A stretch of 64,000 nt of DNA from Panulirus ornatus. Lineage: Eukaryota > Arthropoda > Malacostraca > Decapoda > Palinuridae. The notes beneath the pieces are model-generated. The model was given only the letters and a program-made list of their open reading frames with translations, had not been told where the DNA came from and searched no databases. Below, piece after piece: positions 1 to 12,900 of the stretch. The stretch covers positions 4,182,297 to 4,246,296 of the forward strand of contig NC_092287.1 in NCBI RefSeq assembly GCF_036320965.1, written 5' to 3'. Positions within the stretch are counted from its first letter, which is position 1. Every line of letters starts with the position of its first letter. Both the position numbers and the translations under genes were made by a program.

Positions 1-201
1 CTTGAATTTATCTTTCTGAATGACTTCATGTTCAATATGCTGTCTGATCTGATGCACAACAGTGAGCATGGCAATATTTGTTTTCCCTGCTCCAGTTGGA
101 GCGCAAATGAGAAGGTTCTCATTGCTGTGGTATGCAACAGGGTATACCACTGTCTGGATACGATTCAGGGTCCTGCATCCCTTGAATGCCATCTGACCAA
201 T
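1..201 (-). CDS. ASCC3: ASCC3 coding exon A, helicase cassette 1 Walker A (partial at window edge)
   Basis: It starts in phase 0 after acceptor tcttcttgaag with IGQMAFKGCRTLNRIQ (Q-motif region), then ENLLICAPTGAGKTNIAML (Walker A, motif I, ATP binding), ending HEVIQKDKFK at base 1. This segment separates ASCC3 from its paralogue SNRNP200/Brr2, whose equivalent differs after GAGKT. The exon is open to the window edge. Confidence 0.95.
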   Translation of the reverse strand, partial: MGQMAFKGCRTLNRIQTVVYPVAYHSNENLLICAPTGAGKTNIAMLTVVHQIRQHIEHEVIQKDKFK

Positions 202-3200
202 CTTCAAGAAGATAACAACCAGTCACTATGCAACAACTGACAGCTTATAAACAATCTATTATCAAGGCCTGAAACTTAATTTCTAATTGAGCATGCAAGC
301 GGAAATAAAATGAATTAAAAGGTCAAAAAAGTATCAATTTTGGCACTACCTCAATACAAATTTTTAACCCTTAATATCTCTATGTTGTCACCTGAAATCA
401 TAAAACATTTCCTTGTCTTCTCAGGAATTGGTAGATCAAGGCTTGATAACAATTTAGCCCTTTCACACCATTGCAAGCTGGGCAAACTTCATCCACCACT
501 ATGCTGGCCAACACAGGTTGTGTTGGGCAAAATTTCATCTACCTGCCAGCTAATTATGCAAATTGCTTCATAAGAAATCAGGCTTTGTATTTCATAGGTT
601 AACAAAGCTTTTGCATTGCTAAGGCTGCTACAGAATATAAATCTACAGCATAAGAGTACCAACAATCCATAAAGTCTTCTCTTTTGGAGCTCACTCTCTT
701 ATAGAAGTCAAAATCATTACTTACACATGACATTTCCCTGAATCCATGCTATCTCTCAATTACATGATTTCTCCTCAGCAAGCATTCATCTGAGAAATCA
801 TAACAAACCCTGATCCCATATATTCTGTATCATGAAAACTTCCTGTATTATTTTTTCTCATCAAAAAGGTCAAAATATTTACCTCATCTAAACTTCCAAT
901 GGGGAAGAGTTTTGCTCCAACCTCTGGAGGTGGTGGTTCAGACATGGGGATCTCTACTTCTTCCATAATGCTGTCAACAGTCCGGGTAAAGCCCTCTGGT
1001 AAGGCCATTTTCATACCAGCTATGAAGCCTTTGAAGAATAAAATCAATCAAAAAATTAGCATGCTGCAAAATCTGATATGACTGTCTCAATACAACTTTC
1101 AGGAACTATCAAAAGATACTGTTCAATGTATTAGCGATGCTATTTTCCTGTATGGTGGAGTAGTGACAGGAATGGATAAAGGCAAGCAAGCATGAATATG
1201 TACATGTGTACATATGTATATGTCTGTGTATGTTTATGTTGATATGTATATGTGCGTGTATGGGCATTTTTTTTTTTTTTTTTTTGCTTTGTCGCTGTCT
1301 CCCGCATTTGCGAGGTAGCGCAAGGAAACAGACGAAAGAAATGGCCCAACCCACCCCCATACACATGTATATACATACGTCCACACACGCAAATATACAT
1401 ACCTACACAGCTTTCCATGGTTTACCCCAGACGCTTCACATGCCTTGATTCAATCCACTGACAGCACGTCAACCCCAGTATACCACATAGCTCCAATTCA
1501 CTCTATTCCTTGCCCTCCTTTCACCCTCCTGCATGTTCAGGCCCCGATCACACAAAATCTTTTTCACTCCATCTTTCCACCTCCAATTTGGTCTCCCTCT
1601 TCTCCTCGTTCCCTCCACCTCCGACACATATATTCTCTTGGTCAATCTTTCCTCACTCATTCTCTCCATGTGCCCGAACCATTTCAAAACACCCTCTTCT
1701 GCTCTCTCAACCACGCTCTTTTTATTTCCACACATCTCTCTTACCCTTACGTTACTTACTCGATCAAACCACCTCACACCACACATTGTCCTCAAACATC
1801 TCATTTCCAGCACATCCATCCTCCTGCGCACAACTCTATCCATAGCCCACGCCTCGCAACCATACAACATTGTTGGAACCACTATTCCTTCAAACATACC
1901 CATTTTTGCTTTCCGAGATAATGTTCTCGACTTCCACACATTCTTCAAGGCTCCCAGAATTTTCGCCCCATCCCCCACCCTATGATCCACTTCCGCTTCC
2001 ATGGTTCCATCCGCTGCCAGATCCACTCCCAGATATCTAAAACACTTCACTTCCTCCAGTTTTTCTCCATTCAAACTCACCTCCCAATTGACTTGACCCT
2101 CAACCCTACTGTACCTAATAACCTTGCTCTTATTCACATTTACTCTTAACTTTCTTCTTTCACACACTTTACCAAACTCAGTCACCAGCTTCTGCAGTTT
2201 CTCACATGAATCAGCCACCAGCGCTGTATCATCAGCGAACAACAACTGACTCACTTCCCAAGCTCTCTCATCCCCAACAGACTTCATACTTGCCCCTCTT
2301 TCCAAAACTCTTGCATTCACCTCCCTAACCACCCCATCCATAAACAAATTAAACAACCATGGAGACATCACACACCCCTGCCGCAAACCTACATTCACTG
2401 AGAACCAATCACTTTCCTCTCTTCCTACACGTACACATGCCTTACATCCTCGATAAAAACTTTTCACTGCTTCTAACAACTTGCCTCCCACACCATATAT
2501 TCTTAATACCTTCCACAGAGCATCTCTATCAACTCTATCATATGCCTTCTCCAGATCCATAAATGCTACATACAAATCCATTTGCTTTTCTAAGTATTTC
2601 TCACATACATTCTTCAAAGCAAACACCTGATCCACACATCCTCTACCACTTCTGAAACCACACTGCTCTTCCCCAATCTGATGCTCTGTACATGCCTTCA
2701 CCCTCTCAATCAATATCCTCCCATATAATTTACCAGGAATACTCAACAAACTTATACCTCTGTAATTTGAGCACTCACTCTTATCCCCTTTGCCTTTGTA
2801 CAATGGCACTATGCACGCATTCCGCCAATCCTCAGGCACCTCACCATGAGTCATACATACATTAAATATGGGTAAAACTGAAAGTTGATGGAGAGAGATG
2901 GGTGATTATTGGTGCATATGCACCTGGGCATGAGAAGAAAGATCATGAGAGGCAAGTGTTTTGGGAGCAGCTGAATGAGTGTGTTAGTGGTTTTGATGCA
3001 CGAGACCGGGTTATAGTGATGGGTGATTTGAATGCAAAGGTGAGTAATGTGGCAGTTGAGGGAATAATTGGTATACATGGGGTGTTCAGTGTTGTAAATG
3101 GAAATGGTGAAGAGCTTGTAGATTTATGTGCTGAAAAAAAGGACTGATGATTGGGAATACCTGGTTTAAAAAGCGAGATATACATAAGTATACTTATGTA

Positions 3201-6200
3201 AGTAGGAGAGATGGCCAGAGAGCGTTATTGGATTACGTGTTGACAGACGCGCGAAAGAGAGACTTTTGGATGTTAATGTGCTGAGAGGTGCAACTGGAGG
3301 GATGTCTGATCATTATCTTGTGGAGGCTAAGGTGAAGATTTGTATGGGTTTTCAGAAAAGAAGAGTGAATGTTGGGGTGAGGAGGGTGGTGAGAGTAAGT
3401 GAGCTTGGGAAGGAGACTTGTGTGAGGAAGTACCAGGAGAGACTGAGTACAGAATGGAAAAAGGTGAGAACAATGGAAGTAAGGGGAGTGGGGGAGGAAT
3501 GGGATGTATTTAGGGAATCAGTGATGGATTGCGCAAAAGATGCTTGTGGCATGAGAAGAGTGGGAGGTGGGTTGATTAGAAAGGGTAGTGAGTGGTGGGA
3601 TGAAGAAGTAAGAGTATTAGTGAAAGCGAAGAGAGAGGCATTTGGATGATTTTTGCAGGGAAAAAATGAAACTGAAAGGGAGATGTATAAAAGAAAGAGA
3701 CAGGAGGTCAAGAGAAAGGTGCAAGAGGTGAAAAAAAGGGCAAATGAGAGTTGGGGTGAGAGAGTATCATTAAATTTTAGGGAGAATAAAAAGATGTTCT
3801 GGAAGGAGGTAAATAAAGTGCGTAAGACAAGGGAGCAAATGGGAACTTCAGTGAAGGGCGCAAATGGGGAGGTGATAACAAGTAGTGGTGATGTGAGAAG
3901 GAGATGGAGTGAGTATTTTGAAGGTTTGTTGAATGTGTTTGATGATAGAGTGGCAGATATAGGGTGTTTTGGTCGAGGTGGTGTGCAAAGTGAGAGGGTT
4001 AGGGAAAATGATTTGGTAAACAGAGAAGAGGTAGTAAAAGCTTTGCGGAAGATGAAAGCCGGCAAGGCAGCAGGTTTGGATGGTATTGCAGTGGAATTTA
4101 TTAAAAAAGGGGGTGACTGTATTGTTGACTGGTTGGTAAGGTTATTTAATGTATGTATGGGCATTTATGTAGACATATGTATTTATGATTGGATGAGCCA
4201 TTCTTCATCTGTTTCCTGGCGCTACCTTGCTGATGTGGGAAACAGCGATTAAGTATAATAGATAAATGAATAAATACATACGTATGAATATGTGCATGTG
4301 TATGTATGTATATGCCTGTGTATGTATATGTATGTATACGTTGAAAAGTATAGGTATGAATATGTGCGTGCATGGGCGTTTATGTATATACATGTGTATG
4401 TGGGCGGGTTGGGCCATTCTTTCGTCTGTTTCCTTGCGCTACCTCACTAACGCGGGAGACAGCAACTAAGTATAATAAAATGAAATGGTTTGGGCACATG
4501 GAGAGAATGAGGGAGGAAAGATTGACCAAGAGGATATATGTGTCAGAGGTGGAGGGAACGAGGAGAAGTGGGAGACCAAATTGGAGGTGGAAAGATGGAG
4601 TGAAAAAGATTTTGTGTGATCGGGGCCTGAACATGCAGGAGGGTGAAAGGAGGGCAAGGAACAGAGTGAATTGGATCGATGTGGTATACCGGGGTTGACG
4701 TGCTGTCAGTGGATTGAATCAGGGCATGTGAAGCGTCTGGGGTAAACCATGGAAAGCTGTGTAGGTATGTATATTTGCATGTGTGGACGTATGTATATAC
4801 ATGTGCATGGGGGTGGGTTGGGCCATTTCTTTCGTCTGTTTCCTTGCGCTACCTCGCAAACGCGGGAGACAGAGACATAGTATAATAAAATAAAAAAAAT
4901 ATATATATATATCCCTTGGGATAGGGGAGAAAGAATACTTCCCACATATTCTCTGCGTGTCGTAAAAGGCGACTAAAAGGGAAGGGAGCGGGGGGTTGGA
5001 AATCCTCCCCTCTCATTTTTTGATTTTCCAAAGGAAGGAACAGAGAAGGGGGCCAAGTGGGGATTTCCCTCAAAGGCTCAGTCCTCTGTTCCTAAAGCTA
5101 CCTTGCTAACGCGGGAAATGGCGAATAGTATGAAAAGAAAAAAAAAATATATGGGAGACGTATAAAAGAAAGAGACAGGAGGTCAAGAGAAAGGTGCAAG
5201 AGGTGAAAAAAAGGGCAAATGAGAGTTAGGGTGAGAGAGTATCATTAAATTTTAGGGAGAATAAAAAGATCTTCTGGAAGGAGGTAAATAAAGTGCGTAA
5301 GACAAGGGAGCAAATGGGAACTTCAGTGAAGGGCGCAAATGGGGAGGTGATAACAAGTAGTGGTGATGTGAGAAGGAGATGGAGTGAGTATTTTGAAGGT
5401 TTGTTGAATGTGTTTGATGATAGAGTGGCAGATATAGGGTGTTTTGGTCGAGGTGGCGTGCAAAGTGCGAGGGTTAGGGAAAATGAGTTGGTAAACAGAG
5501 AAGAGGTAGTAAAAGCTTTGCGGAAGATGAAAGCCGGCAAGGCAGCAGGTTTGGATGGTATTGCAGTGGAATTTATTAAAAAAGGGGGTGACTGTATTGT
5601 TGACTGGTTGGTAAGGTTATTTAATGTATGTATGGGCATTTATGTAGACATATGTATTTATGATTGGATGAGCCATTCTTCATCTGTTTCCTGGCGCTAC
5701 CTTGCTGATGTGGGAAACAGCGATTAAGTATAATAGATAAATGAATAAATACATACGTATGAATATGTGCATGTGTATGTATATGCCTGTGTATGTATAT
5801 GTATGTATACGTAGAAAAGTATAGGTATGAATATGTGCGTGCATGGGCGTTTATGTATATACATGTGTATGTGGGCAGGTTGGGCCATTCTTTCGTCTGT
5901 TTCCTTGCGCTACCTCACTAACGCGGGAGACAGCAACTAAATTCTGGGAGCCTTGAAGAATGTGTGGAAGTCGAGAACATTATCTTGGAAAGCAAAAATG
6001 GGTATGTTTGAAGGAATATTGGTTCCAACAATGTTGTATGGTTGCGAGGCGTGGACTATGGGTAGAGTTGTGCGCAGGAGGATGGATGTGCTGGAAATGA
6101 ATTGTTTGAGGACAATGTGTGGCGTGAGGTGGTTTGATCGAGTAAGTAACGTAAGGGTAAGAGAGATGTGTGGAAATAAAAAGAGCGTGGTTGAGAGAGC

Positions 6201-6527
6201 AGAAGAGGGTGTTTTGAAATGGTTTGGTCACATGGAGAGAATGAGTGAGGAAAGATTGACCAAGAGGATATGTCAGAGGTGGAGGGAACGAGGAGAAGAG
6301 GGAGACCAAATTGGAGGTGGAAAGATGGAGTGTAAAAGATTTTGTATGATCGGGGCCTGAACATGCAGGAGGGTGAAAGGAGGGCAAAGAATAGAGTGAA
6401 TTGGAGCGATGTGGTATACTGGGGTTGACGTGCGGTCAGTGGATTGAATCAAGGCATGTGTATGGGGGTGGGTTGGGCCATTTCTTTCGTCTGTTTCCTT
6501 GCGCTACCTCGCAAACGCGGGAGAGTG

Positions 6528-6563
<36 letters not shown>

Positions 6564-9500
6564 TATAATGGGAAATGGGAAATGGGAAAATGGGAAACAG
6601 AAGAAGGAGTCACGCGGGGAGTGATCATCCTCCTCGAAGGCTCAGAGTGGGGTGCCTAAATGTGTGTGGATGTAACCAAGATGTGAAAAAAGGAGAGATA
6701 GGTAGTATGTTTGAGGAAAGGAACCTGGATGTTTTGGCTCTGAGTGAAACGAAGCTCAAGGGTAAAGGGGAAGAGTGGTTTGGAAATGTCTGGGGAGTGA
6801 AGTCAGGGGTTAGTGAGAGGACAAGAGCAAGGGAAGGAGTAGCAATACTCCTGAAACAGGAGTTGTGGGAGTATGTGACAGAATGTAAGAAAGTAAATTC
6901 TCGATTAATATGGGTAAAATTGAAAGTTGATGGAGAGAGGTGGGTGATTATTGGTGCATATGCACCTGGGCATGAGAAGAAAGATCATGAGAGGCAAGTG
7001 TTTTGGGAGCAGCTGAATGAGTGTGTTAGCGGTTTTGATGCACGAGACCGGGTTATAGTGATGGGTGATTTGAATGCAAAGGTGAGTAATGTGGCAGTTG
7101 AGGGAATAATTGGTATGCATGGGGTGTTCAGTGTTGTAAATGGAAATGGTGAAGAGCTTGTAGATTTATGTGCTGAAAAAGGACTGATGATTGGGAATAC
7201 CTGGTTTAAAAAGCGAGATATACATAAGTATACTTATGTAAGCAGGAGAGATGGCCAGAGAGCGTTATTGGATTACGTGTTAATTGACAGGCGTGCGAAA
7301 GAGAGACTTTTGGATGTTAATGTGCTGAGAGGTGCAACTGGAGGGATGTCTGATCATTATCTTGTGGAGGCTAAGGTGAAGATTAGTAAGGGTTTTCAGA
7401 AAAGAGGAGTGAATGTTGGGGTGAAGAAGGTGGTGAGAGTAAGTGAGCTTGGGAAGGAGACCTGTGTGGGGAAGTACCAGGAGAGACTGTGTACAGAATG
7501 GAAAAAGGTGAGAACAGTGGAAGTAAGGGGAGTGGGGGAGGAATGGGATGTATTTAGGGAATCAGTGATGGATTGCGCAAAAGATGCTTGTGGCATGAGA
7601 AGAGTGGGAGGTGGGCTGTTTAGAAAGGGTAGTGAGTGGTGGGATGAAGAAGTAAGAGTATTAGTGAAAGAGAAGAGAGAGGCATTTGGACGATTTTTGC
7701 AGGGAAAAAATGCAATTGAGTGGGAGAAGTATAAAAGAAAGAGACAGGAGGTCAAGAGAAAGGTGCAAGAGGTGAAAAAAAGGGCAAATGAGAGTTGGGG
7801 TGAGAGACTATCAGTAAATTTTAGGGAGAATAAAAAGATGTTCTGGAAGGAGGTAAATAGGGTGCGTAAGACAAGGGAGCAAATGGGAACTTCAGTGAAG
7901 GGCGTAAATGGGGAGGTGATAACAAGTAGTGGTGATGTGAGAAGGAGATGGAATGAGTATTTTGAAGGTTTGTTGAATGTGTCTGATGACAGAGTGGCAG
8001 ATATAGGGTGTTTTGGTCGTGGTGGTGTGCAAAGTGAGAGGGTTAGGGAAAATGATTTGGTAAACAGAGAAGAGGTAGTAAAAGCTTTGCGGAAGATGAA
8101 AGCCGGCAAGGCAGCAGGTTTGGATGGTATTGCAGTGGAATTTATTAAAAAAGGGGGTGACTGTATTGTTGACTGGTTGGTAAGGTTATTTAATGTATGT
8201 ATGACTCATGGTGAGGTGCCTGAGGATTGGCGGAATGCGTGCATAGTGCCATTGTACAAAGGCAAAGGGGATAAGAGTGAGTGCTCAAATTACAGAGGTA
8301 TAAGTTTGTTGAGTATTCCTGGTAAACTATATGGGAGGGTATTGATTGAGAGGGTGAAGGCATGTACAGAGCATCAGATTGGGGAAGAGCAGTGCGGTTT
8401 CAGAAGTGGTAGAGGATGTGTGGATCAGGTGTTTGCTTTGAAGAATGTATGTGAGAAATACTTAGAAAAGCAAATGGATTTGTATGTAGCATTTATGGAT
8501 CTGGAGAAGGCATATGATAGAGTTGATAGAGATGCTCTGTGGAAGGTATTAAGAATATATGGTGTGGGAGGCAAGTTGTTAGAAGCAGTGAAAAGTTTTT
8601 ATCGAGGATGTAAGGCATGTGTACGTGTAGGAAGAGAGGAAAGTGATTGGTTCTCAGTGAATGTAGGTTTGCGGCAGGGGTGTGTGATGTCTCCATGGTT
8701 GTTTAATTTGTTTATGGATGGGGTTGTTAGGGAGGTAAATGCAAGAGTCCTGGAAAGAGGGGCAAGTATGAAGTCTGTTGGGGATGAGAGAGCTTGGGAA
8801 GTGAGTCAGTTGTTGTTCGCTGATGATACAGCGCTGGTGGCTGATTCATGTGAGAAACTGCAGAAGCTGGTGACTGAGTTTGGTAAAGTGTGTGGAAGAA
8901 GAAAGTTAAGAGTAAATGTGAATAAGAGCAAGGTTATTAGGTACAGTAGGGTTGAGGGTCAAGTCAATTGGGAGGTGAGTTTGAATGGAGAAAAACTGGA
9001 GGAAGTGAAGTGTTTTAGATATCTGGGAGTGGATCTGTCAGCGGATGGAACCATGGAAGCGGAAGTGGATCATAGGGTGGGGGAGGGGGCGAAAATTTTG
9101 GGAGCCTTGAAAAATGTGTGGAAGTCGAGAACATTATCTCGGAAAGCAAAAATGGGTATGTTTGAAGGAATAGTGGTTCCAACAATGTTGTATGGTTGCG
9201 AGGCGTGGGCTATGGATAGAGTTGTGCGCAGGAGGATGGATGTGCTGGAAATGAGATGTTTGAGGACAATGTGTGGTGTGAGGTGGTTTGATCGAGTAAG
9301 TAACGTAAGGGTAAGAGAGATGTGTGGAAATAAAAAGAGCGTGGTTGAGAGAGCAGAAGAGGGTGTTTTGAAATGGTTTGGGCACATGGAGAGAATGAGT
9401 GAGGAAAGATTGACCAAGAGGATATATGTGTCGGAGGTGGAGGGAACGAGGAGAAGAGGGAGACCAAATTGGAGGTGGAAAGATGGAGTGAAAAAGATTT

Positions 9501-9772
9501 TGTGTGATCGGGGCCTGAACATGCAGGAGGGTGAAAGGAGGGCAAGGAATAGAGTGAATTGGAGCGATGTGGTATACAGGGGTTGACGTGCTGTCAGTGG
9601 ATTGAATCAAGGCATGTGAAGCGTCTGGGGTAAACCATGGAAAGCTGTGTAGGTATGTATATTTGCGTGTGTGGACGTGTGTATGTACGTGTGTATGGGG
9701 GTTGGGCCATTTCTTTCGTCTGTTTCCTCGCGCTACCTCGCAAACGCGGGAGACAGCGACAAAGTATAAAAA

Positions 9773-9805
<33 letters not shown>

Positions 9806-9893
9806 GTATATACATGTGTATGGGGGTGGGTTGGGCCATTTCTTTCATCTGTTTCCTTGCGCTACCTCGCAGACGCGGGAGACAGCGACAAAG

Positions 9894-9937
<44 letters not shown>

Positions 9938-12900
9938 CATTATCAGGACATAGATGAAAAAAAAACAATCCATTCACAAACACCTATATACAAATATATG
10001 CCTTTTTTGTCTGTCTTCCTGGCACTAACTTGCTGAAGCAGGGGGTAATGATGCTGTTTCCCATGAGGCAGGGTGGTGCCAGGAATGGATGAAGGCAAGG
10101 AAGTATGAATATGTACATGTGAACCCAGTATACCACATCGTTTTAATTCATTCTATTCCATGCATACCTTTCACCCTCCTGCATGTTCAGGCCCCAGTCA
10201 TTCAAAATCTTCTTCACTCCATCCTTCCACCTCTAATTTGGTCTCCTGCTTCTTGTTCTCTCCACTTCTGACACCCAGTGTTACTCAGAAACTTTCTAAT
10301 AGTTCCTGCAGCCAAAGGCAGTGCCACTACCAGTAGCTGGGAAATACTGACTCGTTTGTTGTGAGAAGTTTTATGATGAGAGCATACTCCCAATGACACA
10401 GCCTCACCATACAAGTCTTTACACTGGAAATGTAACCCCAAACAGGCAGTCCATAAAGTCAGCTGACACCATACAGCTAACTAGGACAGCTCACTTTCAA
10501 ACTATTTGACCAATCAGGAAGAATACTTGAACAGCATTTATTACTCTATCTTACCATCTCAGAAAATGAAGTCTCACCTGCTGCTTGCTTAGCTTTGTTA
10601 TAGTTGTCAAATACAAAAGGATACCTCGCTTCTGGGGCATCATTACGATCACGTCTCTTGAAAAGGTAAGCCTGTGATGCTTCACGAAGGGCAGCTTCCC
10701 TGGGAACAAACATCATTTACTAATCTTTCTTACAGTTAAATAAGAATTTCTCTTTCAAATTCGCTGACCTCTTGTCCTTACTCAATCACTGCCTTTAAGT
10801 CTTGTATGTGGAAAAAGGTAAATGATATATCTACCCACCTATATCCCACTATCCTGAAATACAGGAAAAAAACTTATGCAGTAACTGCTACAAAAACCCT
10901 GGAAGATTTCTAAAGATTCTTCCATCAATGCATCCCTCTAAAACACTAATACCAGACACTAGACTTCTGTATAACTGTAATGAAGAAGAAACATATATTG
11001 TAAATGAATACCCACATGCTCAAGTCAACTGATTCAATAAAAAAAGAGAGAGAGAAAAAAGGATAAGTTTAAGTAAGGACTGAAAATAATATAAATTTAA
11101 AATCTGTTACCAAGTACTTACATATGCAAAGCCAAGTGAAACTAGCTATCAATCTATATCGATAATGCCTTTTCCCTCTGGGAACTCCCTCAAGGGAGTG
11201 GAAAAAAAGAAAGAAAGAAAAAAAAAGGGGGGCTTCATAAATGGTGAACTCCAGTGCCACTTCTTACCCTTTAGTGCCTCACCCTTAATAGGCCACTGGC
11301 AGATGGCAACTCTAGTGCAGTGTTTCCAGAGACTCCTACTACTTCTATCTAATGTTCCACCTTACTACTTCTACCTAATGCTTCTGCCAAATATTCCTGC
11401 ACACTACTTCTAACTATTGTTCATTTGCTCACATCCAATCTCTTGCATTCATGTTAATGCATCGAAATTAAAGCACCCAATCCACAATCAGGCTCCACAG
11501 ACCTTTCTGAGGTTTCCCCTGATCACTTCATATACACTGGTTCAGAATACCGACAGCACATCGTCCATTGTAAACCAAATTGCTCTAATTGTCCTCTTTT
11601 AACCCTTAGTATATTCCTATCATCATATGACACTCATAAAGAACTGCTCCATCTGTCACATGATAATCAAGCTTTTCCTAATTCTGCTTAACTCTTTCAG
11701 AGATAAACTGATTCTTATCACCCTTCTAAAGCTCAAGAAACTGCAAACTAACCTTTTTTTTGCTTATGAACAGGTGCAAAAAACAAATCAAAACCATTAG
11801 TTTTCCCTATGAATTAATGATTAACTATTCCTAGTCTAAGAAAAACATATTATTTACTGGACTGGCTAAACTCAAGTAAGCACACAAAATATTGTATCAC
11901 CCTTAATATGCCACTGGTGGAGGGCAACTCTAGTGCAGAGCTTCCAGTGGCTCCTACCTTAATTTTCTACTGATGACTATCTAATGTGTCTACCTAATGT
12001 TCTAACCAAATACTTATACCTTAGGTAGAAACATTAGGTAGTTGTAGCAGGTAGGAACATTACATGGGAGCATTAGGTAGAAGTAGTAGGTTGGAATATT
12101 AGGTGGACAGATTAGATACGTGCCTCTGGAAACAATGTGCTCGAACTGCCCTCTTCCATTGACCTGTTAAGGGTGAGGCACTAATGGCTAATGAGTGGCA
12201 CTGGAGTTCACCAGTTATGGAGACTCTTTGCTGTGGCCACCCTCATTAGGGAGTTCCTGGAAGGAATGGGCATCAGAGATACAGATAGGTTGCCTACTTT
12301 GCTTAATGCTCCCACCTACTATTCCTATGTACCATGTCTCCTTAATATTCCTACCTAATACTCCAGCCTAATGTTCCTACCAACTACTTCTATCTGCTGC
12401 TTCTATCATTTTGTTAAAAGGCAGGGTCAGCACATAGCGCTCAATGCAGGAAAATATAGTTACGAAGAATGAGTTGAGCGAAGTGTTGCCACATGTTATG
12501 AGTGACAAGGAGAGATTGTAGGCTTATGGACAGAATGCCAGCAGTTAAATATGTGGGTGGGGCAGAAACAAGGAATGCTTCCTGGGACATAGGAGTCTAT
12601 CTTGAAACTATTGAAGTGCTGGCTCACTACACAGCTTGATACCCAAGTAAGTAGTACTAGTAACATACATCCCTAGTCAGTGGTTACTTACCAACTCCAG
12701 ACTTAAAAAAATATCAAAAACCATCTTTTTTCATAAAAATCAAATGATAACCATTGCTAAATAAGTTTACATGATTGGGCAATCAAAGGGATGCAAAACA
12801 ATCAGAACTTATCTAAATCATCATTATGCAAAAACTGTAAAAAACCATCAACTTTTCTTATGAATCTAAAGTTAGCTTTCCTAAATTAGGAAAACACATC

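Noticed and set aside
1..201. SNRNP200 (Brr2) considered as the identity of the helicase gene
   Set aside because: The residues after the Walker A motif (NIAMLTV) and the N-terminal exons (PPRLT, GDDELQ-xx-MFELLG, FIAG-KMALPEG) fit ASCC3 and not Brr2.
28..573. Plus-strand ORFs of 70 and 77 codons
   Set aside because: They are antisense to ASCC3 exon A or lie in its intron, with no domain.
1445..1985. Overlapping ORFs of 111-158 codons antisense to the LINE C-terminus, repeated in every copy (also near 9070-9610, 18561-19101, 26139-26679, 31634-32174)
   Set aside because: They are shadows of the RT ORF on the opposite strand. They recur only because the LINE copies are near-identical, and their products are low-complexity Ser/Pro/His-rich.
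3352..4164. Antisense ORF of 270 codons over the LINE linker, and its shadows at 7396-8109 and 17190-17756
   Set aside because: Same reason: the purine-rich linker of the LINE leaves the opposite strand free of stops.
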